Of a DNA stretch of 64,000 bases, positions 1 to 12,566 are shown piece after piece. Each line of letters opens with the position of its first letter. The stretch's first letter is position 1. The translations under genes and the position numbers were made by a program. Below the pieces are notes generated by a model, which saw only the letters and a program-made list of their open reading frames with translations, did not search any database and was not told the DNA's origin. Source of the DNA: Lotus japonicus (lineage: Eukaryota > Streptophyta > Magnoliopsida > Fabales > Fabaceae); contig NC_080042.1 in NCBI RefSeq assembly GCF_012489685.1, positions 23,574,150 to 23,638,149 on the forward strand, read 5' to 3'.

Positions 1-370
1 ACTAATCAGCTTCTGGATCTTCAGAGTCTTCTACACCATCAGAATATCTGAGCCTTCAGTGTTTCTTGGTTATCAGACTTTCTGGATCTTCAGAGCTTCT
101 AGTGACTGAGTCCACATCAGAGTTTGTATAACTTCAGAACTTCTGAAGCTTTTCCACTGTTCATACTGAACATGGTGAATGCGAAAGCGTTGCTTGGGTT
201 GCTCTTTATACACAGTGCTTCTGATTTGTGTGAGATTGAGTTAAGGTCAGAGCCTGTAAATAGCACACTCAGAAAAACACGTTAGAGTACCACAATTGTT
301 CATATCAAAAGGTTAACTTGTAATCATCTAAACATAGAGTTGTACTACTAGATCAAAACTTGATCTTACA
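1..370 (-). repeat. SIRE-type LTR end, near-identical duplicate of 13417-13786
   Basis: These bases match the right-hand end of the copia LTR at 12581-13786, finishing at the same CTTACA terminus. Read on the minus strand this is the start of the LTR (TGTAAGATC...). The match runs past the LTR into the flanking element, so this is the same locus seen twice and not an independent insertion. Several TTCAGA/TCTGAA motifs typical of this U3 are present. No gene is supported here. Confidence 0.85.
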
Positions 371-744
371 TTTAGTGCATCTCTTAGTTGTTTCTTACTT
401 GGCCTTGGTTAAATTCTTTCCACCTTTGCCAAATTTGTGCTAAAAAAGGGGGAGTAGTAGTGTGTTGTAGTTTGTTTTTTTTGAAGACTTGGTATTCTGG
501 TTATGTTATGTAATAAGTATGCAGCTTTGTCAAGACAAGTTCAGGAGATCTTTTATGTTCAAGTGCTTCAAGCTAGCTTCTGTTCAAGTGTTATCAAGTG
601 TGGTTGTTTTAGTTTGTACTGCTATGAATATGGGTTCTATATACTTTAGGCAGTGTTTATTTGGATGCATCTTTTGAGGGGGAGTTCCTCCGTGTTTTGG
701 CTGTTGTGGATGCATTGGTTAAAGGGGAGTATTTCTGCTGCTGA
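371..744 (+). repeat. 3' tail of copia element B, duplicate of 13787-14160
   Basis: This segment has the GGGGGAG-rich 3' untranslated tail of a plus-strand SIRE/Maximus-type copia element and ends at a scaffold gap. It matches 13787-14160 except for about two one-base changes in A and G runs. The short open frames here are not credible genes. Confidence 0.75.
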
Positions 745-844
745 NNNNNNNNNNNNNNNNNNNNNNNNNNNNNNNNNNNNNNNNNNNNNNNNNNNNNNNN
801 NNNNNNNNNNNNNNNNNNNNNNNNNNNNNNNNNNNNNNNNNNNN
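745..844. other. Assembly gap of exactly 100 N
   Basis: A run of 100 N marks a scaffold join of unknown true length. The first base (T) of the LTR that follows is lost in it, as is the left target-site duplication of element X. Confidence 0.99.
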
Positions 845-2061
845 GAAGGTATGAAAAACGGTAGAAAGGGGGGTTTGAATAACGTTTTCAGTACAAAACT
901 ACCACCTTAAAGATTTAACAAATCTTTCGAGAACTTAAGTGCTAAAGATAAGAGATAGAAAAGCACACAAGGATTTTATCCTGGTTCACTTGATAAATCA
1001 CTCAAGCTACTCCAGTCCACCCGTTAAGGTGATTTCTTCCTTCTTAGAATGAAGGCAATCCACTAATCAGGTAAGAGTTACAACTGCACTTGAAACCTAC
1101 AAGTGACTAACAATTACACTGACTTAGCTCACACTAAGATTCACTCTCTTAGTCTTCTCTAGGATCCGATCAACTTGATCTCCTAAAGGAACTAAACAAC
1201 TGTTTATCAAAGAATTGTTTACAAGAGATTTGCTTCTAAAAAGCTAATAGTAAACACAATGAATTTCAGATGAAAGAAGGCTTAGAATATTTTGAATATG
1301 TCTTGCGCGTGTGTGTTGCTTCTAGTTTCTTCTATTCTAGCCGCTTCTTTCAATCTTCAGCCTCTATATATACTCCAAGGATTAGGGTTGAGCGTTGCAT
1401 GGGAAATGCTACCGTTGGAGGGCAGTTCTGGAAAATCCAGCTTCTGCTGTGGCTGAGAACGTTAGGTAGGTCGTCAGGAAGGTACACTTGCTTTTGTACT
1501 TGGATAGCGACTTGACCTTTTAACCTAGGAGACTTCTGATCAGGGGAATACTTCATATTGGAACTTGTGAAGCCGGTTGATCAGAGTCAGAGGGAAAGCA
1601 CAGATCCTCTGACCATTGTATCTTCTGATTCTGAACTCAGAGGGAAGAACATGGCCTTCAGAGTTTCTTGCTTCTGGACTTCAGAGTTTCCACTATTCAG
1701 CTCTGGATCTTCAGAGTCTTCTACACCATCAGAACATCTGAACCTTCAGTGTTTCTGGTCTATCAGAACTTCTGGATCTTTCAGAGCTTCTAGCGACTGA
1801 GTCCACATCAGAGTTTGTTATAGCTTCAGAACTTCTGAAGCTTTTCCACTGTTCATACTGAACATGGTGAATGCGAAAGCGTTGCTTGGGTTACCCTTAT
1901 ACACAGTGCTTCTGATTTGTGTGAGATTGAGTTGAGGTCAGAGCCTGTAAATAGCACACTCAGAAAAACACGTTAGAGTACCACAATTGTTCATATCAAA
2001 AGGTTAACTTGTAATCATCAAAACATAGAGTTGTACTACTAGATCAAAACTTGATCTTACA
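845..2061 (-). repeat. 3' LTR of element X
   Basis: The LTR is bounded by TGAAGGTATG (first T in the gap) and CTTACA, which reads TGTAAG...CTTCA on the minus strand. A minus-strand TATA box lies at about 1363-1372. Compared with 10752-11954 it has several one-base losses, which may be sequence error beside the gap. Confidence 0.85.
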
Positions 2062-2075
2062 ATCTCCCCCTTTTT
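2062..2075 (-). other. Polypurine tract of element X
   Basis: The minus-strand sequence AAAAAGGGGGAGAT lies directly against the TG of the 3' LTR. This is the expected primer site for plus-strand DNA synthesis. Confidence 0.8.
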
Positions 2076-2806
2076 GATGATGACAAAACTAAGATTTTTG
2101 ATGAACAATTCTTAAACATTAAACTGAATTCACTCAGAGTTTAGAGATATAGAATAAGACTTATCCTGATGATGTGAATAGTTTATCTTGCTCATTCTGA
2201 ATTCAAGTCACTGCTTGATTCTGAGCTTAGCTCCCCCTGAATCTAATACTTGATGAAAACGTTAGTAAAGTCTAGATTCTGAGCTAAAAAATATAAGAGT
2301 TCAGAGTGAAAAGCTTATGACATAGATGAAAAACGAATAATCAGAGCGCATAAGTGATCAGAGTCATGGACAAGGTATCAGAGTCTTGGGTATCAGAGTC
2401 AACTTAGAATCACTTCAGAAGAAGTGAAATGTATTCCTTGTATTTTGCCCCAGTGACACATCTATGGTCATGAAGGTGGAACTCTTAAAATCTCCAAAAG
2501 AAAAATAAATCACACTAACACATCTTACACATCAAAAACTGGGTTACTCCCCCTTTTTGTCATAAGCAAAAAGCTTGGGGTGTGAAAAACTTAGCTTGAA
2601 GTACAAGGTACTCCCCTTAGAGAAGGTCTAAGTTTAAAGAAAATGAAAACGATGTAAGAATCAGAGTTAGGCGAAAATAAATAGAAGAGTTAATGCAAGG
2701 GAGGAACGTTTACCACCGGTCAAGTGAGTAAATAGAAGGGTCAGTTACCAAGAATTAACCTCGAGAAAACTGTAAGAGCATTAACTTTCAGAGAGAAAGT
2801 GAAGCC

Positions 2807-2815
2807 TATAAAAAG
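2807..2815 (+). promoter_or_regulatory. TATA box of the antisense transcription unit in X
   Basis: TATAAAAAG lies about 60 bases before the ATG at 2867 on the strand opposite to the element's own genes. The same box, spacing and ORF occur in element D (42121), so it is a fixed feature of this family. Function is inferred. Confidence 0.5.
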
Positions 2816-2866
2816 CGTTGGAGAGAAAGGTAAGCTTCACACCTCGAATAATTTTCAGTAAAAAAA

Positions 2867-3255
2867 ATGGCATCATACAACGTAGCACTAGAAGAGCTGA
2901 GGAAGAAGGCCTTTGAAGAGGACTTGTTCCTGAACATCAGGCATCCAGAGGGTGAAACTACCATCGCGGAGCTGACACGGACACTGCTGGAAGAGGACCT
3001 GCGTCCAGAGTTGAGAGAGACCTGAAGGAATTTCTTGCCTTCGTGGAGGAGGTGCAAGAACTCAGCCGGCTTGAACTCAAGCTGCTGGAAGAGAAAGAAC
3101 TTTGGAAGAGAAGCTCAAGACTTCAGAAGAAATTCTGGAGAAAGATGAGCTAGAGGTCAGGCTCAACAACATCCAGCATGACTGGATCGTCTGGAGAAGG
3201 ATAGGTCAGAGCAGCGCCAGGAGTGCAGAAGAATGAGGAGGATCCTCCATTCTAG
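2867..3255 (+). pseudogene. Antisense coiled-coil ORF of element X, broken
   Basis: This is the decayed copy of the 130-residue ORF intact in element D at 42182-42574. It starts MASYN and is antisense to the retrotransposon's genes, between the third ORF and the 3' LTR. Small deletions break it, for example one base lost in the GAGTTGGAGAG segment near 3012 and further losses near 3105 and 3180. No function is known to me. It was probably lost by mutation after insertion, although sequence error is possible because other one-base losses occur in this area. Confidence 0.6.
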
Positions 3256-3463
3256 ATTTATATGATGTAAAGAATATGATGTAAACATAGAACAATTATG
3301 AATAAAACGAGTTTAGCAAACATATGTGACACAAAGATATATATATATATATATGCATATAGAATCACAAACGAACAAATTAAAATAAGTAAATAAAAAG
3401 AAACAGAGTTTAAATAAAACAACGTTAAATAAAAAGAAAGAAAAAAAGAAGAGATCCTAAAAA

Positions 3464-6315
3464 CTAAGGTTTGTCAGTGCGGCGCAGAAGTTCCATCATC
3501 ATTTGCTTCATCTCAATCAGCATGGATTCATGAGTGTCAAGACGTTGTTCCATGATGTCGAGTCTGGATGAGCTTGTCTGAGTAGAGCTGGAAGGAACAT
3601 TCTGAGCAGCTTGAGGTTCTGGAATGGAAGCAGAAGCAGCATGAGTAAATATAACTGGTGCAAGTCGCTCTGCCTCAGCCTCAGCTTCAAGACGCTCTGC
3701 CTCAAGTCTGGCTTGTTCAGCCTGAGCTGCTGCTAGACGTGCAGCTTCTTCTGCTTGTTCTTTCTGTCTCTTGGCTTCTTCAATAGCTTCAAGAAGCTTA
3801 TTTCTCTGTTCTAGTTCGTGAAGAGCCACCCTCCTAGCAAACCTTTGCGTTGCAGCCTCAATGCTCTGACTGCCCTCTCTGCATGCAGGAGCTGCATCAT
3901 AATTGGAAACTGAGCCACTAGCCAAGTGCTCAGATTGTTCCACTCATCAGCCACATTTTCAGCATTCTCACTGAGGTCAGTCTGACCGTGCACATTGCGG
4001 AGCCTCAAAGAGGCTTCATGATAGAAGATATTGATGCACTCAGAGAGAGATGTGGGTTGAAGGTGAGTATAGGGAATTATGGAGAGGTTGGGTGCAGGAG
4101 AGGCTGGGTGATTGCTGCTATGAGCTTCAGAGGCACCTTGTGGAGAACCAATGTTAATCATGGGAGCATTGGGTTCAGAGGTTCCAAGGTGAGGGTCTGA
4201 AGTTTCAACCAGAGGGTGAGGTGATCTAACCGAGGATTGGTTAGACACTGATTGTTCAGGTTCAGGGTCTGGTTGAATGGGCTCTTGTTGGTCAGGGACA
4301 GGGTGACCTGGTTGAACTAAGGGGTCTGCCTCTTGGATAGGATTGGCCAAGATAGGTTCATCTGGGTCAACTAGACGTTCAGGTCTAGGGCCAGGATATC
4401 TCCTAGGGCTTGGACAGGTAAGGTAATACTCTTCCAAGGCAGACACCTTCTCCTTTCTAACCTCCATGAATTTTCTAATTGATTCAGAGGTATTGGAGGG
4501 AGGAGAGTCAATAACATTGATGGGGAAGGATACAGGTGTGAAGGCTGTTGAAGAGTCTGTATCCGTGGTTCTGGCAGCAGGACGTACTGATGCTCTGGGA
4601 GCAGAGTGATCAGACGTTCTGGGTTGTGGTTCTGTTTGGTTGGGTTCGGGTTGGTCAGGGATGATGGGTTCAGAGGATAATGGGTCGTATGGAATGGTAA
4701 GGAGAGAGGTTGGATCTTCTGACCTAGAAGTTGGGTTCTGAAGCAAATTCCAGAGTGGAGCTTCAGTAGGAGAGGGTTGAAAGAAGGAGGATCGTGGGGA
4801 TTGTGGTGGAGAGGTGGTTTTGTGCGGCTGGTTGGGATTCAGGATAGGAGTGAGGGGATTTGAGGAGTGTTGAAGCAAGGCAGAAATGGGAAGTGCATCA
4901 AATAAATTCAAATCATCATCAGAAGCAAGTGCAGGCTTACTTGAATGTGCTGATGATCGAGTCACTCTGGCAGGAGGTTCAGTCCTTCTGACCACTGCAG
5001 CAGCTGGTTCCACCCGAGTAGGCTTCACCACAATTCGGACCTTCTTCTGCTTCTTCTTTGGAGGACCATCCTCACTATCATCACCATCATCATCATCAGG
5101 CTTGCTCTTCGGCTTCTTGACCAGAGGGACATCAGATTCCTCTGAGGATTCTTCCAGAATCATCTTCCTCTTGGTTTTCTTCTTGGGAGGAGAAGGAAAC
5201 TCTGGAGCTGGTGGAAGTCTGCTGACGAAATCATCAAGGTCAATCTCGAATCCTTGAGCCCTGAGGTCTTCAACATAGCATCTGATGGCGTCAGGATGGT
5301 CTGCTTGAGTCCACAGAGGGTAGTCATTCAGAGGCATTCTTCTTCCTCTGATCTCAGAAGATGTGTCTTCATGAGCAGGAGCAATCTTCTTCTGGATTAA
5401 GCCCATCTTCTTCAAGGAGTTTGCAGTGAAGACATCACTGACAATGGTGCTCAAATCCTCTGTGCAACCAGCATTGATCAAATCTTGCCACCAAGTTGCT
5501 TTCAATGAGAAAGTCTGAGAGCAGCCTCCCAAAAGGGATATATTTGATTGCAGACTTGATGGAGGCTGTGGTGCGAGACTTCCGGATGCATTCCTTCAAG
5601 TAGGAGAACAGGAAGTAGGGAAGGCAGATCTTCTCCTGATTTTGAATGAAAAACAGCATCGCCTTCTGGTTGAAGTTGATGTAATCTGGAGAACTGCCCT
5701 TCGGTCGCTGATTGATGCAGTTGAGTAGGATCTTGTGCCAGATCCTGAGTTTGGGGTGAAGGTCCATCACCTTGTAACTCGTCTTGCCCGGTTTGAAGGT
5801 TGTGTACAGGGCCTTGTTGACTATGTCCTTGTGCTGGGTTTCAGCTTCGATTCCGTCAGTTGGAACCGATACCCATAAGCAGTTTCTGCTCCTAGCAGAT
5901 TCACGAATGACTTCTCAGTGATGATGATCTTCCTGCCAAGAATGTGAGAGACCACCTGAGTGTCATTGCAGTCTGCGTGCTTCCAGAATTCCTTAACCAA
6001 CTTCTCATACACCGGTCCTCGAAGTCGATTGAAGTAGTTTCCCCAACCTTGAGCTTGGACTTCAGGACGAAGATCAAACCCATTTGCAGCCAAATTATCG
6101 AGGTTGAATCTCCATTCTGCCAGGACTTGGAGTTCCTCAGGAGGAAATACACAGTGAACGGCACAGCCCCGTTCTGCAATAGGAACAACCTGCTCTGGAG
6201 CTTGAACTGGTTCTTGTGCCGGGTTCTCAGAGCCCCGTTGACCCGTTGCCAAACCGACAACCATGTGAGGGAACTGAGGTGCGTCTGCAGCAGATCTTCT
6301 GGTTTGTCTCACCAT
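3464..6315 (-). pseudogene. Third ORF (ORF3) of element X, frameshifted
   Basis: This is homologous to the intact ORF3 of element D (42775-45633). The natural start is the ATG at 6315 (MVRQTRR). The order is a globular N-terminal region (about 6315-5400), a basic/acidic region with a PPKKKQKKVR nuclear-localisation-like motif, a Pro/Ser-rich linker, an Ala/Glu-rich coiled coil, and a conserved C-terminus ending RRTDKP. At least three lesions break it: a one-base loss near 5830, small indels near 5485-5545, and a two-base insertion near 3880. It sits downstream of pol where SIRE elements carry an envelope-like gene, but I see no membrane segment. Confidence 0.75.
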
Positions 6316-6755
6316 TTTGAAGAGGTTGAAGGTTTGAGGTAGAAGATGAAGTTTGAAAGATGAAGAGAGATCGAGAGAGAATTCGAGAGGAGCGGTTTTT
6401 GAAAACAGAGAGTGCGAGAGTGAGAACCGGAAGTGAAGAGAACGTGTGTGGATAGTGGGTTTTATCAAATAACCGTTGTTGATTCAAAAAGCACTTTAAG
6501 ATCAACGGTTGAAAATTAAAGATAGATAGTAACAGTAAAATACACAATCACACACAGGAGATAAGCATATCTACACGCAATCATAACAGACTGTCACACG
6601 GGCACAAGGAACTATGCATCAGAAATTCTGACGCACGTGTTGTTGTCTCAGCTTCAGAGTCAGTACCAGTGGGCACACACACTCTGATTGAGTTACCTTC
6701 TGGACTAGACATCTTCTGATCAAGAAGTATCATAGTCAGAGGTTCTGATCCATCT

Positions 6756-9700
6756 TCACTCTGGACAAAAGTCCATGTTTAGATTTTTCAGAATAAAATT
6801 AAATCTATCCTCTGCTAAGGGCTTTGTAAAGATATCTGCCCATTGATGGTCAGTATCAACAAACTTCAGAAGAAGTACGCCCTTCTGTACATAATCTCTA
6901 ATAAAGTGATACTTTACCTCAATGTGCTTTGCCCTTGAATGTAGGATAGGATTCTTACTTAATGAGATTGCAGCAGTGTTATCACAATAGATTGGGATAT
7001 TGCTCTCAAGGATCTGATAATCCTCCAGCTGATGTTTCATCCAGAGCATCTGAGTGCTGCATATTGCTGCTGAGATATATTCTGCCTCTGCAGTTGATAG
7101 TGCAATGGTTGATTGCCTCTTGCTTGCCCATGAGACTAGATTGCCTCCCAGAAATTGACAATTTCCGGAAGTACTTTTTCTCTCTGTTCTATCTCCAGCC
7201 TAATCAGCATCACAATAACCTGAAAGCTTATACTCTGATGTTTTCTTATACATCAAGCCGAGGTTAGTGGTGCCTTTCAGATACCTTAGGATCCTCTTAA
7301 CAGCAGTTAAGTGGGTTTCCCTTGGATCTGATTGGAAACGAGCACATAAGTGAACACTAAATAATATGTCTGGCCTAGATGCAGTTAAGTATAGAAGTGA
7401 ACCTATCATTCCACGATAGAGCTTCTGACATACTTTACCACTTTTATCTTCTTTCTCCAAAATGCATGTAGGATGCATTGGAGTCTTGGCCACTGTGGAT
7501 TCCAGCATATTGAACTTCTTCAGAAGTTCTTTAGTGTACTTGCTCTGATGGATATATGTTCCTTCTGGTGTTTGATCAACTTGTATTCCCAGAAAGTACT
7601 TTAACTCTCCCATCATACTCATCTCAAATTCAGCCTGCATCATCTCAGAAAATTCTTTGCATAGAGATTGATTAGCAGAACCAAATATAATATCATCAAC
7701 ATAAATTTGCACAATTAAGATATCATCTTTATAGGTCTTGCAAAAGAGAGTTGTATCTACTTTACCCCTTACAAACTCATTCTCCAGAAGGAATGAGCTA
7801 AGTCTCTCATACCATGCTCTGGGAGCTTGCTTCAGACCGTAGAGTGATTTCTTCAATTTGAACACATGGTCTGGTTTCTTTTCATCTTCAAAACCTGGGG
7901 GTTGATGAACATAGACTTCCTCTGAGATATAACCATTTAGGAAGGCACTCTTTACGTCCATCTGATGTAGAACTATGTTGTGATTTACTGAGAAAGAGAT
8001 CAACAGTCTGATTGCCTCCAGTCTTGCTACCGGAGCAAATGTTTCAGTGTAGTCTATTCCTTCCTGATGGCTGTAGCCTTGAGCAACTAGCCTTGCCTTG
8101 TTTCTGACTACATCTCCTTTCTCATTTAGCTTGTTTCTGAATACCCATTTCGTTCCAATAACATGAACATTCTCAGGCCTTTTCACTAAGCTCCAAACAT
8201 CGTTCTTGGAAAATTGATTCAATTCTTCTTCCATGGCCAGAATCCAATCCTTGTCCTGAAGAGCTTCATCTATGGACTTGGGTTCAATTAAGGACACCAA
8301 TCCTTTCAGACTAAGCAAGGTCTCTTCAGAAGGTCTGAAGGCAGATCTGGTTCTGACTGGTTCATCTTTGTTGCCCAGAATCAATTCCTTAGGGTGAGCT
8401 GCAGTGATTCTGCTCTTCTTCAGAGTTTGTGAGTTAGAGGGACCAGCTTCTTCCTCTGGTTCATCTTCCTCTGGCTCAACTTCCTCTGGAGCTTTGCCTT
8501 TGTCAGAAACATTAATGCTTAAATCTGCAAACTTTTCAACTAGCTTTGACTGGTCAGAGTCAAGCTTATCATCAAATCTAACATGAATAGATTCTTCAAT
8601 AGTCTTAGCATCAGTATTATAAAATCTAAAGCCTTTAGATCTATCAGAATAACCAAGTAATAGACACTTAGAAGACTTAGCATCAAATTTATGCAATCTA
8701 TCCTTAGTATTGAGAACATAACAAACACAGCCAAAAGGATGAAAATAAGAAATGTTGGGTTTTATGTTCTTCCACAATTCATAAGGAGTCTTATTCAGAA
8801 TTGGTCTCACAGAGATTCTGTTCTGAATGTAACATGCTGTATTTACTGCCTCTGCCCAAAAGTGCTTAGCCATGCCAGTTTCTTGGAGCATGGTTCTAGC
8901 CATCTCCTGAAGAGTTCTGTTCTTCCTCTCAACAACACCATTTTGTTGAGGAGTTCTGGGACAAGAGAAATCATGTGCAATTCCATAGGAATCAAACAGA
9001 CTCTCAAACTTGTCATTCTCAAACTCTCCACCATGGTCACTTCTGACACGCACAATCCTACAAGCCTTCTCGTTTTGCACTTGAGCAATGAAGGTAGAGA
9101 ACACAGCATGAGACTCATCCTTGCGGGTTAGAAACTTTACCCATGTCCAGCGGCTATAGTCATCAACGATAACCATCCCATATCTCTTGCCACCTATAGA
9201 CTCAGTTTTCACTGGTCCAAACAGGTCGATATGCAGAAGTTCTAACGGCCTTGAGGTTGAGACAACATTCTTTGCCTTGAAAGGGACTTTTGTGAATTTG
9301 CCTTTCTGACATGCTTCACAAAGAGCGTCTGAAGCGAACTTCAGATTGGGTAAGCCCCTGACAAGGTTTAGCTTGCTCAGCTGAGAAATCTTTCTCATAC
9401 TGGCATGCCCTAACCGTCTATGCCATACCCACTGCTCTTCATTAACAGACAGAAGGCACTTCACATTCTGAGCCTCCAACTCAGATAATCTGATCTTATA
9501 AATGTTGTTCTTCCTCTTGCTGTTAAACAGAACAGAGCCATCGATCTGACTTACAGCCCGGCAGGACTTTTGATTGAATATAACATCATAACCCTTGTCA
9601 GCTAATTGACTTATAGACAATAAGTTATGTGTTAAGCCGTCTACCAATAAAACATTATCAATGCATGGACTACTATCTACACAAATAGTACCAGTACCAA

Positions 9701-9860
9701 TAATTTTACCCTTTTCATTTCCTCCGAAGCCAACTTCGCCTCCAGGCTTAAGTTTCAGCTCTCGGAACATACGCTTTTCTCCCGTCATGTGACGCGAGCA
9801 TCCACTGTCCAGATACCATGATTGGTGTTTCAGTGGAGCTATCAAGGATATCTGCAACAT
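6756..9860 (-). pseudogene. Copia pol (PR-INT-RT-RH) of element X with one stop
   Basis: The protein has the retropepsin-like [10 protein letters not shown] near residue 18, a pre-integrase zinc motif (HRRLGH...CEAC), and an integrase catalytic triad D212, D275 and E311 with a 35-residue spacing. The reverse transcriptase follows with YVDD at 720-723, then RNase H. Integrase before reverse transcriptase is the copia order. One in-frame TAG at 7200-7202 replaces the Tyr codon present in element D, cutting off most of RNase H; the rest stays open to the stop at 6756. The upstream end overlaps the gag frame by about 110 bases in another frame. Confidence 0.9.
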
Positions 9861-10751
9861 AGATAATTTTGTCCTTAGGTACCCACTTTCTGGGTCCTCT
9901 TTTGTTAGTTACCCCAGAGGTTCTGATCACCTTGGGTGTCTCAACATAATATTTAAAAGGAATATTTGCATGATATTTAGTCATAGAGAAAGATCCCTTT
10001 TTAAGAGGGTTTTTAGCAATTTTAGCAGGTACAAGATCAGGCAATATGGTACCAGAGGGAACAAAGCATTCATACAAGGATTTAGCTTTAGACACAGAAG
10101 ACTCATTTCTAATTGGTTTAGAATAGCCAATGCCATGCATTCCATTTCTGCTTACGCCATAGATCATTGAAGCCATTAAGCTTCTATCCACGCTTTTAGC
10201 TAGGAATCTTTGAAAAGACTTTTCATACTTAGATTCATTTCTACAGTCAGAGGCATCACAGGCAACAATTTCTTCTAACTTAGCAATCTGGTTCTTAAGC
10301 ACAGAGTTAGAATTTACCAAAGCATGATTTTCATTTTTCAAATCAGAAATAATTTTCTCATGTTCAGAAGGAGTCTTGGAGACAGCAGATAAGTTCTTTT
10401 TCAACTTTTTATGCTTAGACAATAAAGAGTTATACTTATCCATGATATCAGACAAAGCATGTTTCAGTTCAGAGGTAGAGAAAGAAGCAAATACCTCATT
10501 TTCATCGTCTGAGTTAGGATCTCCTTCTGATTCTGAGTCAGAGTCAACAACTTCCTTTGACTCTGCTTCCTTGTCTTTGACAATTGCCATGAGTCCTTGG
10601 ACTTCACCATCAGAGTCAACATCCTCTGACTCTGATTCATCAAATGTCACCATCAGACTCTTCTTGGTCTTGAAGTGCTTCTTTGGCTTCTTGTCCTTCT
10701 TCAATTTTGGACAGTCACTTTTGTAGTGCCCTGATTCTTTGCACTCAAAGC
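9748..10751 (-). pseudogene. C-terminal half of gag of element X
   Basis: The open frame begins inside a CCHC zinc knuckle (CFECKESGHYKSDC, C-X2-C-X4-H-X4-C), followed by a Lys-rich stretch, a long Asp/Glu/Ser-rich region, a coiled-coil-like segment and a conserved tail before the protease. The N-terminal half, which normally holds the capsid-like domain, is missing because an LTR abuts the zinc knuckle at 10752. It ends at 9748 in a frame different from pol. Family assignment is firm; the gag-pol expression mode is unknown. Confidence 0.8.
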
Positions 10752-11954
10752 AAGGGGGGTTTGAATAACGTTTTCAGTACAAAACTACCACCTTAAAGAT
10801 TTAGACAAATCTTTCGAGAACTGAAGTGCTAAAGATAAGAGATAGAAAAGCACACAAGGATTTTATCCTGGTTCACTTGATAAATCACTCAAGCTACTCC
10901 AGTCCACCCGTTAAGGTGATTTCTTCCTTCTTAGAATGAAGGCAATCCACTAATCAGGTAAGAGTTACAACTGCACTTGAAACCTACAAGTGACTAACAA
11001 TTACACTGACTTAGCTCACACTAAGATTCACTCTCTTAGTCTTCTCTAGGATCCGATCAACCTTGATCTCCTAAAGGAACTAAACAAACTGTTTATCAAA
11101 GAATTGTTTACAAGAGATTTGCTTCTAAAAAGCTAATAGTAAACACAATGAATTTCAGATGAAAGAAGGCTTAGAATATTTTGAATATGTCTTGCGCGTG
11201 TGTGTTGCTTCTACTTAGTTTCTTCTATTCTAGCCGCTTCTTTCAATCTTCAGCCTCTATATATACTCCAAGGATTAGGGTTGAGCGTTGCATGGGAAAT
11301 GCTACCGTTGGAGGGCAGTTCTGGAAAATCCAGCTTCTGCTGTGGCTGAGAACGTTAGGTAGGTCGTCAGGAAGGTACACTTGCTTTTGTACTTGGATAG
11401 CGACTTGACCTTTTAACCTAGGAGACTTCTGATCAGGGGAATACTTCATATTGGAACTTGTGAAGCCGGTTGATCAGAGTCAGAGGGAAAGCACAGATCC
11501 TCTGACCATTGTATCTTCTGATTCTGAACTCAGAGGGAAGAACATGGCCTTCAGAGTTTCTTGCTTCTGGACTTCAGAGTTTCCACTATTCAGCTTCTGG
11601 ATCTTCAGAGTCTTCTACACCATCAGAACATCTGAACCTTCAGTGTTTCTTGGTTATCAGAACTTCTGGATCTTCAGAGCTTCTAGCGACTGAGTCCACA
11701 TCAGAGTTTGTATAGCTTCAGAACTTCTGAAGCTTTTCCACTGTTCATACTGAACATGGTGAATGCGAAAGCGTTGCTTGGGTTACCCTTTATACACAGT
11801 GCTTCTGATTTGTGTGAGATTGAGTTGAGGTCAGAGCCTGTAAATAGCACACTCAGAAAAACACGTTAGAGTACCACAATTGTTCATATCAAAAGGTTAA
11901 CTTGTAATCATCAAAACATAGAGTTGTACTACTAGATCAAAACTTGATCTTACA
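10752..11954 (-). repeat. 5' LTR of element X, truncated at its inner end
   Basis: The LTR is complete at CTTACA (11954) but lacks about 24 bases at the other end, where it joins directly to the gag zinc-knuckle sequence. The joint shares AAGGGG-like homology, so a microhomology-mediated deletion that removed the PBS and the gag start is the simplest reading. It is closest to the LTR at 845-2061. The alternative is a separate LTR that landed in gag and was then trimmed. Confidence 0.7.
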
Positions 11955-12508
11955 ACTAAAGGCATCCAACTTTCAGGAAGACACCTGATGACCCTTATGA
12001 CATGATCTTTTGTTGTGTAGCTCTTGTTGAGAGGTCGTATGCCAGCTACAAGCAACTGAAATCTGGAGAACATTTCTTCAATGGACTCATTTGGCTCCAT
12101 GATGAAGGATTCATACTTTTGGATCAAAGACAATGCCTTTGATTCTTTGACTTTCTTGTTTCCTTCATGAGACATCTTCAGAGATTCGAAAATTCCTTTC
12201 GCAAACTCACGATATGTAATCTTCTGGTACTCTTCATAGGAAATAGCACTTAGAAGAATTGCTCTTGCTTTGTGATGTTGTGAGTACAGCTTCTTTTGAT
12301 CTGCAGTCATCTCTGACCTTGGGATCTTCTTGCCATCTGCATCAACTGGACGCTCGTAGCCATCCACAATAATATCCCAGAGATCTGCATCGAAACCCAG
12401 AAAGAAACTTTCCAGTCTATCTTTCCAATATTCGAACCTTTGACCGTCGAACATAGGAGGCTTTGCATTGTAACCATCTCTTTGAGTTTCACTGGTGGTG
12501 GCAGCCAT
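11955..12508 (-). pseudogene. Gag N-terminus of copia element Y, interrupted
   Basis: The ATG at 12508 opens a 185-codon frame (MAATTSETQRD..., with the FDGQRFEYWK and FSRFQ motifs of the copia-type gag family often called UBN2/gag-polypeptide). It is cut in the middle of the LPESWMPLV segment where the LTR of element X begins. The ATG lies about 60 bases downstream of the primer-binding site, as expected. This belongs to the older element Y, whose remaining genes are not in the window. Confidence 0.8.
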
Positions 12509-12566
12509 TGTTTTTCACACCGGCCCGGATCACTGAACACTGTTAGGTGTGGTAATCAGAACTTGC

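Larger units (their letters stand above)
845..11954 (-). mobile_element. Ty1/copia SIRE-like retrotransposon X
   Basis: On the minus strand the order is: truncated 5' LTR (10752-11954), gag zinc-knuckle part, protease, integrase, reverse transcriptase, RNase H, third ORF, polypurine tract, 3' LTR (845-2061). Its two LTRs share sequence around the start region (a duplicated CTTCTA...TTCTATTCTAG segment) that the neighbouring LTR at 12581 lacks, so they belong together. The PBS and the first half of gag are deleted. The right edge lies directly in the gag of element Y; the left edge is in a gap. This is inferred to be a nested insertion followed by a 5' deletion. Confidence 0.75.

Noticed and set aside
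1270..1515. Open frames in SIRE-type LTRs, repeated at 11181, 13039 and 40592
   Set aside because: They recur only because the LTR recurs; there are no coding features, and they overlap the promoter region.
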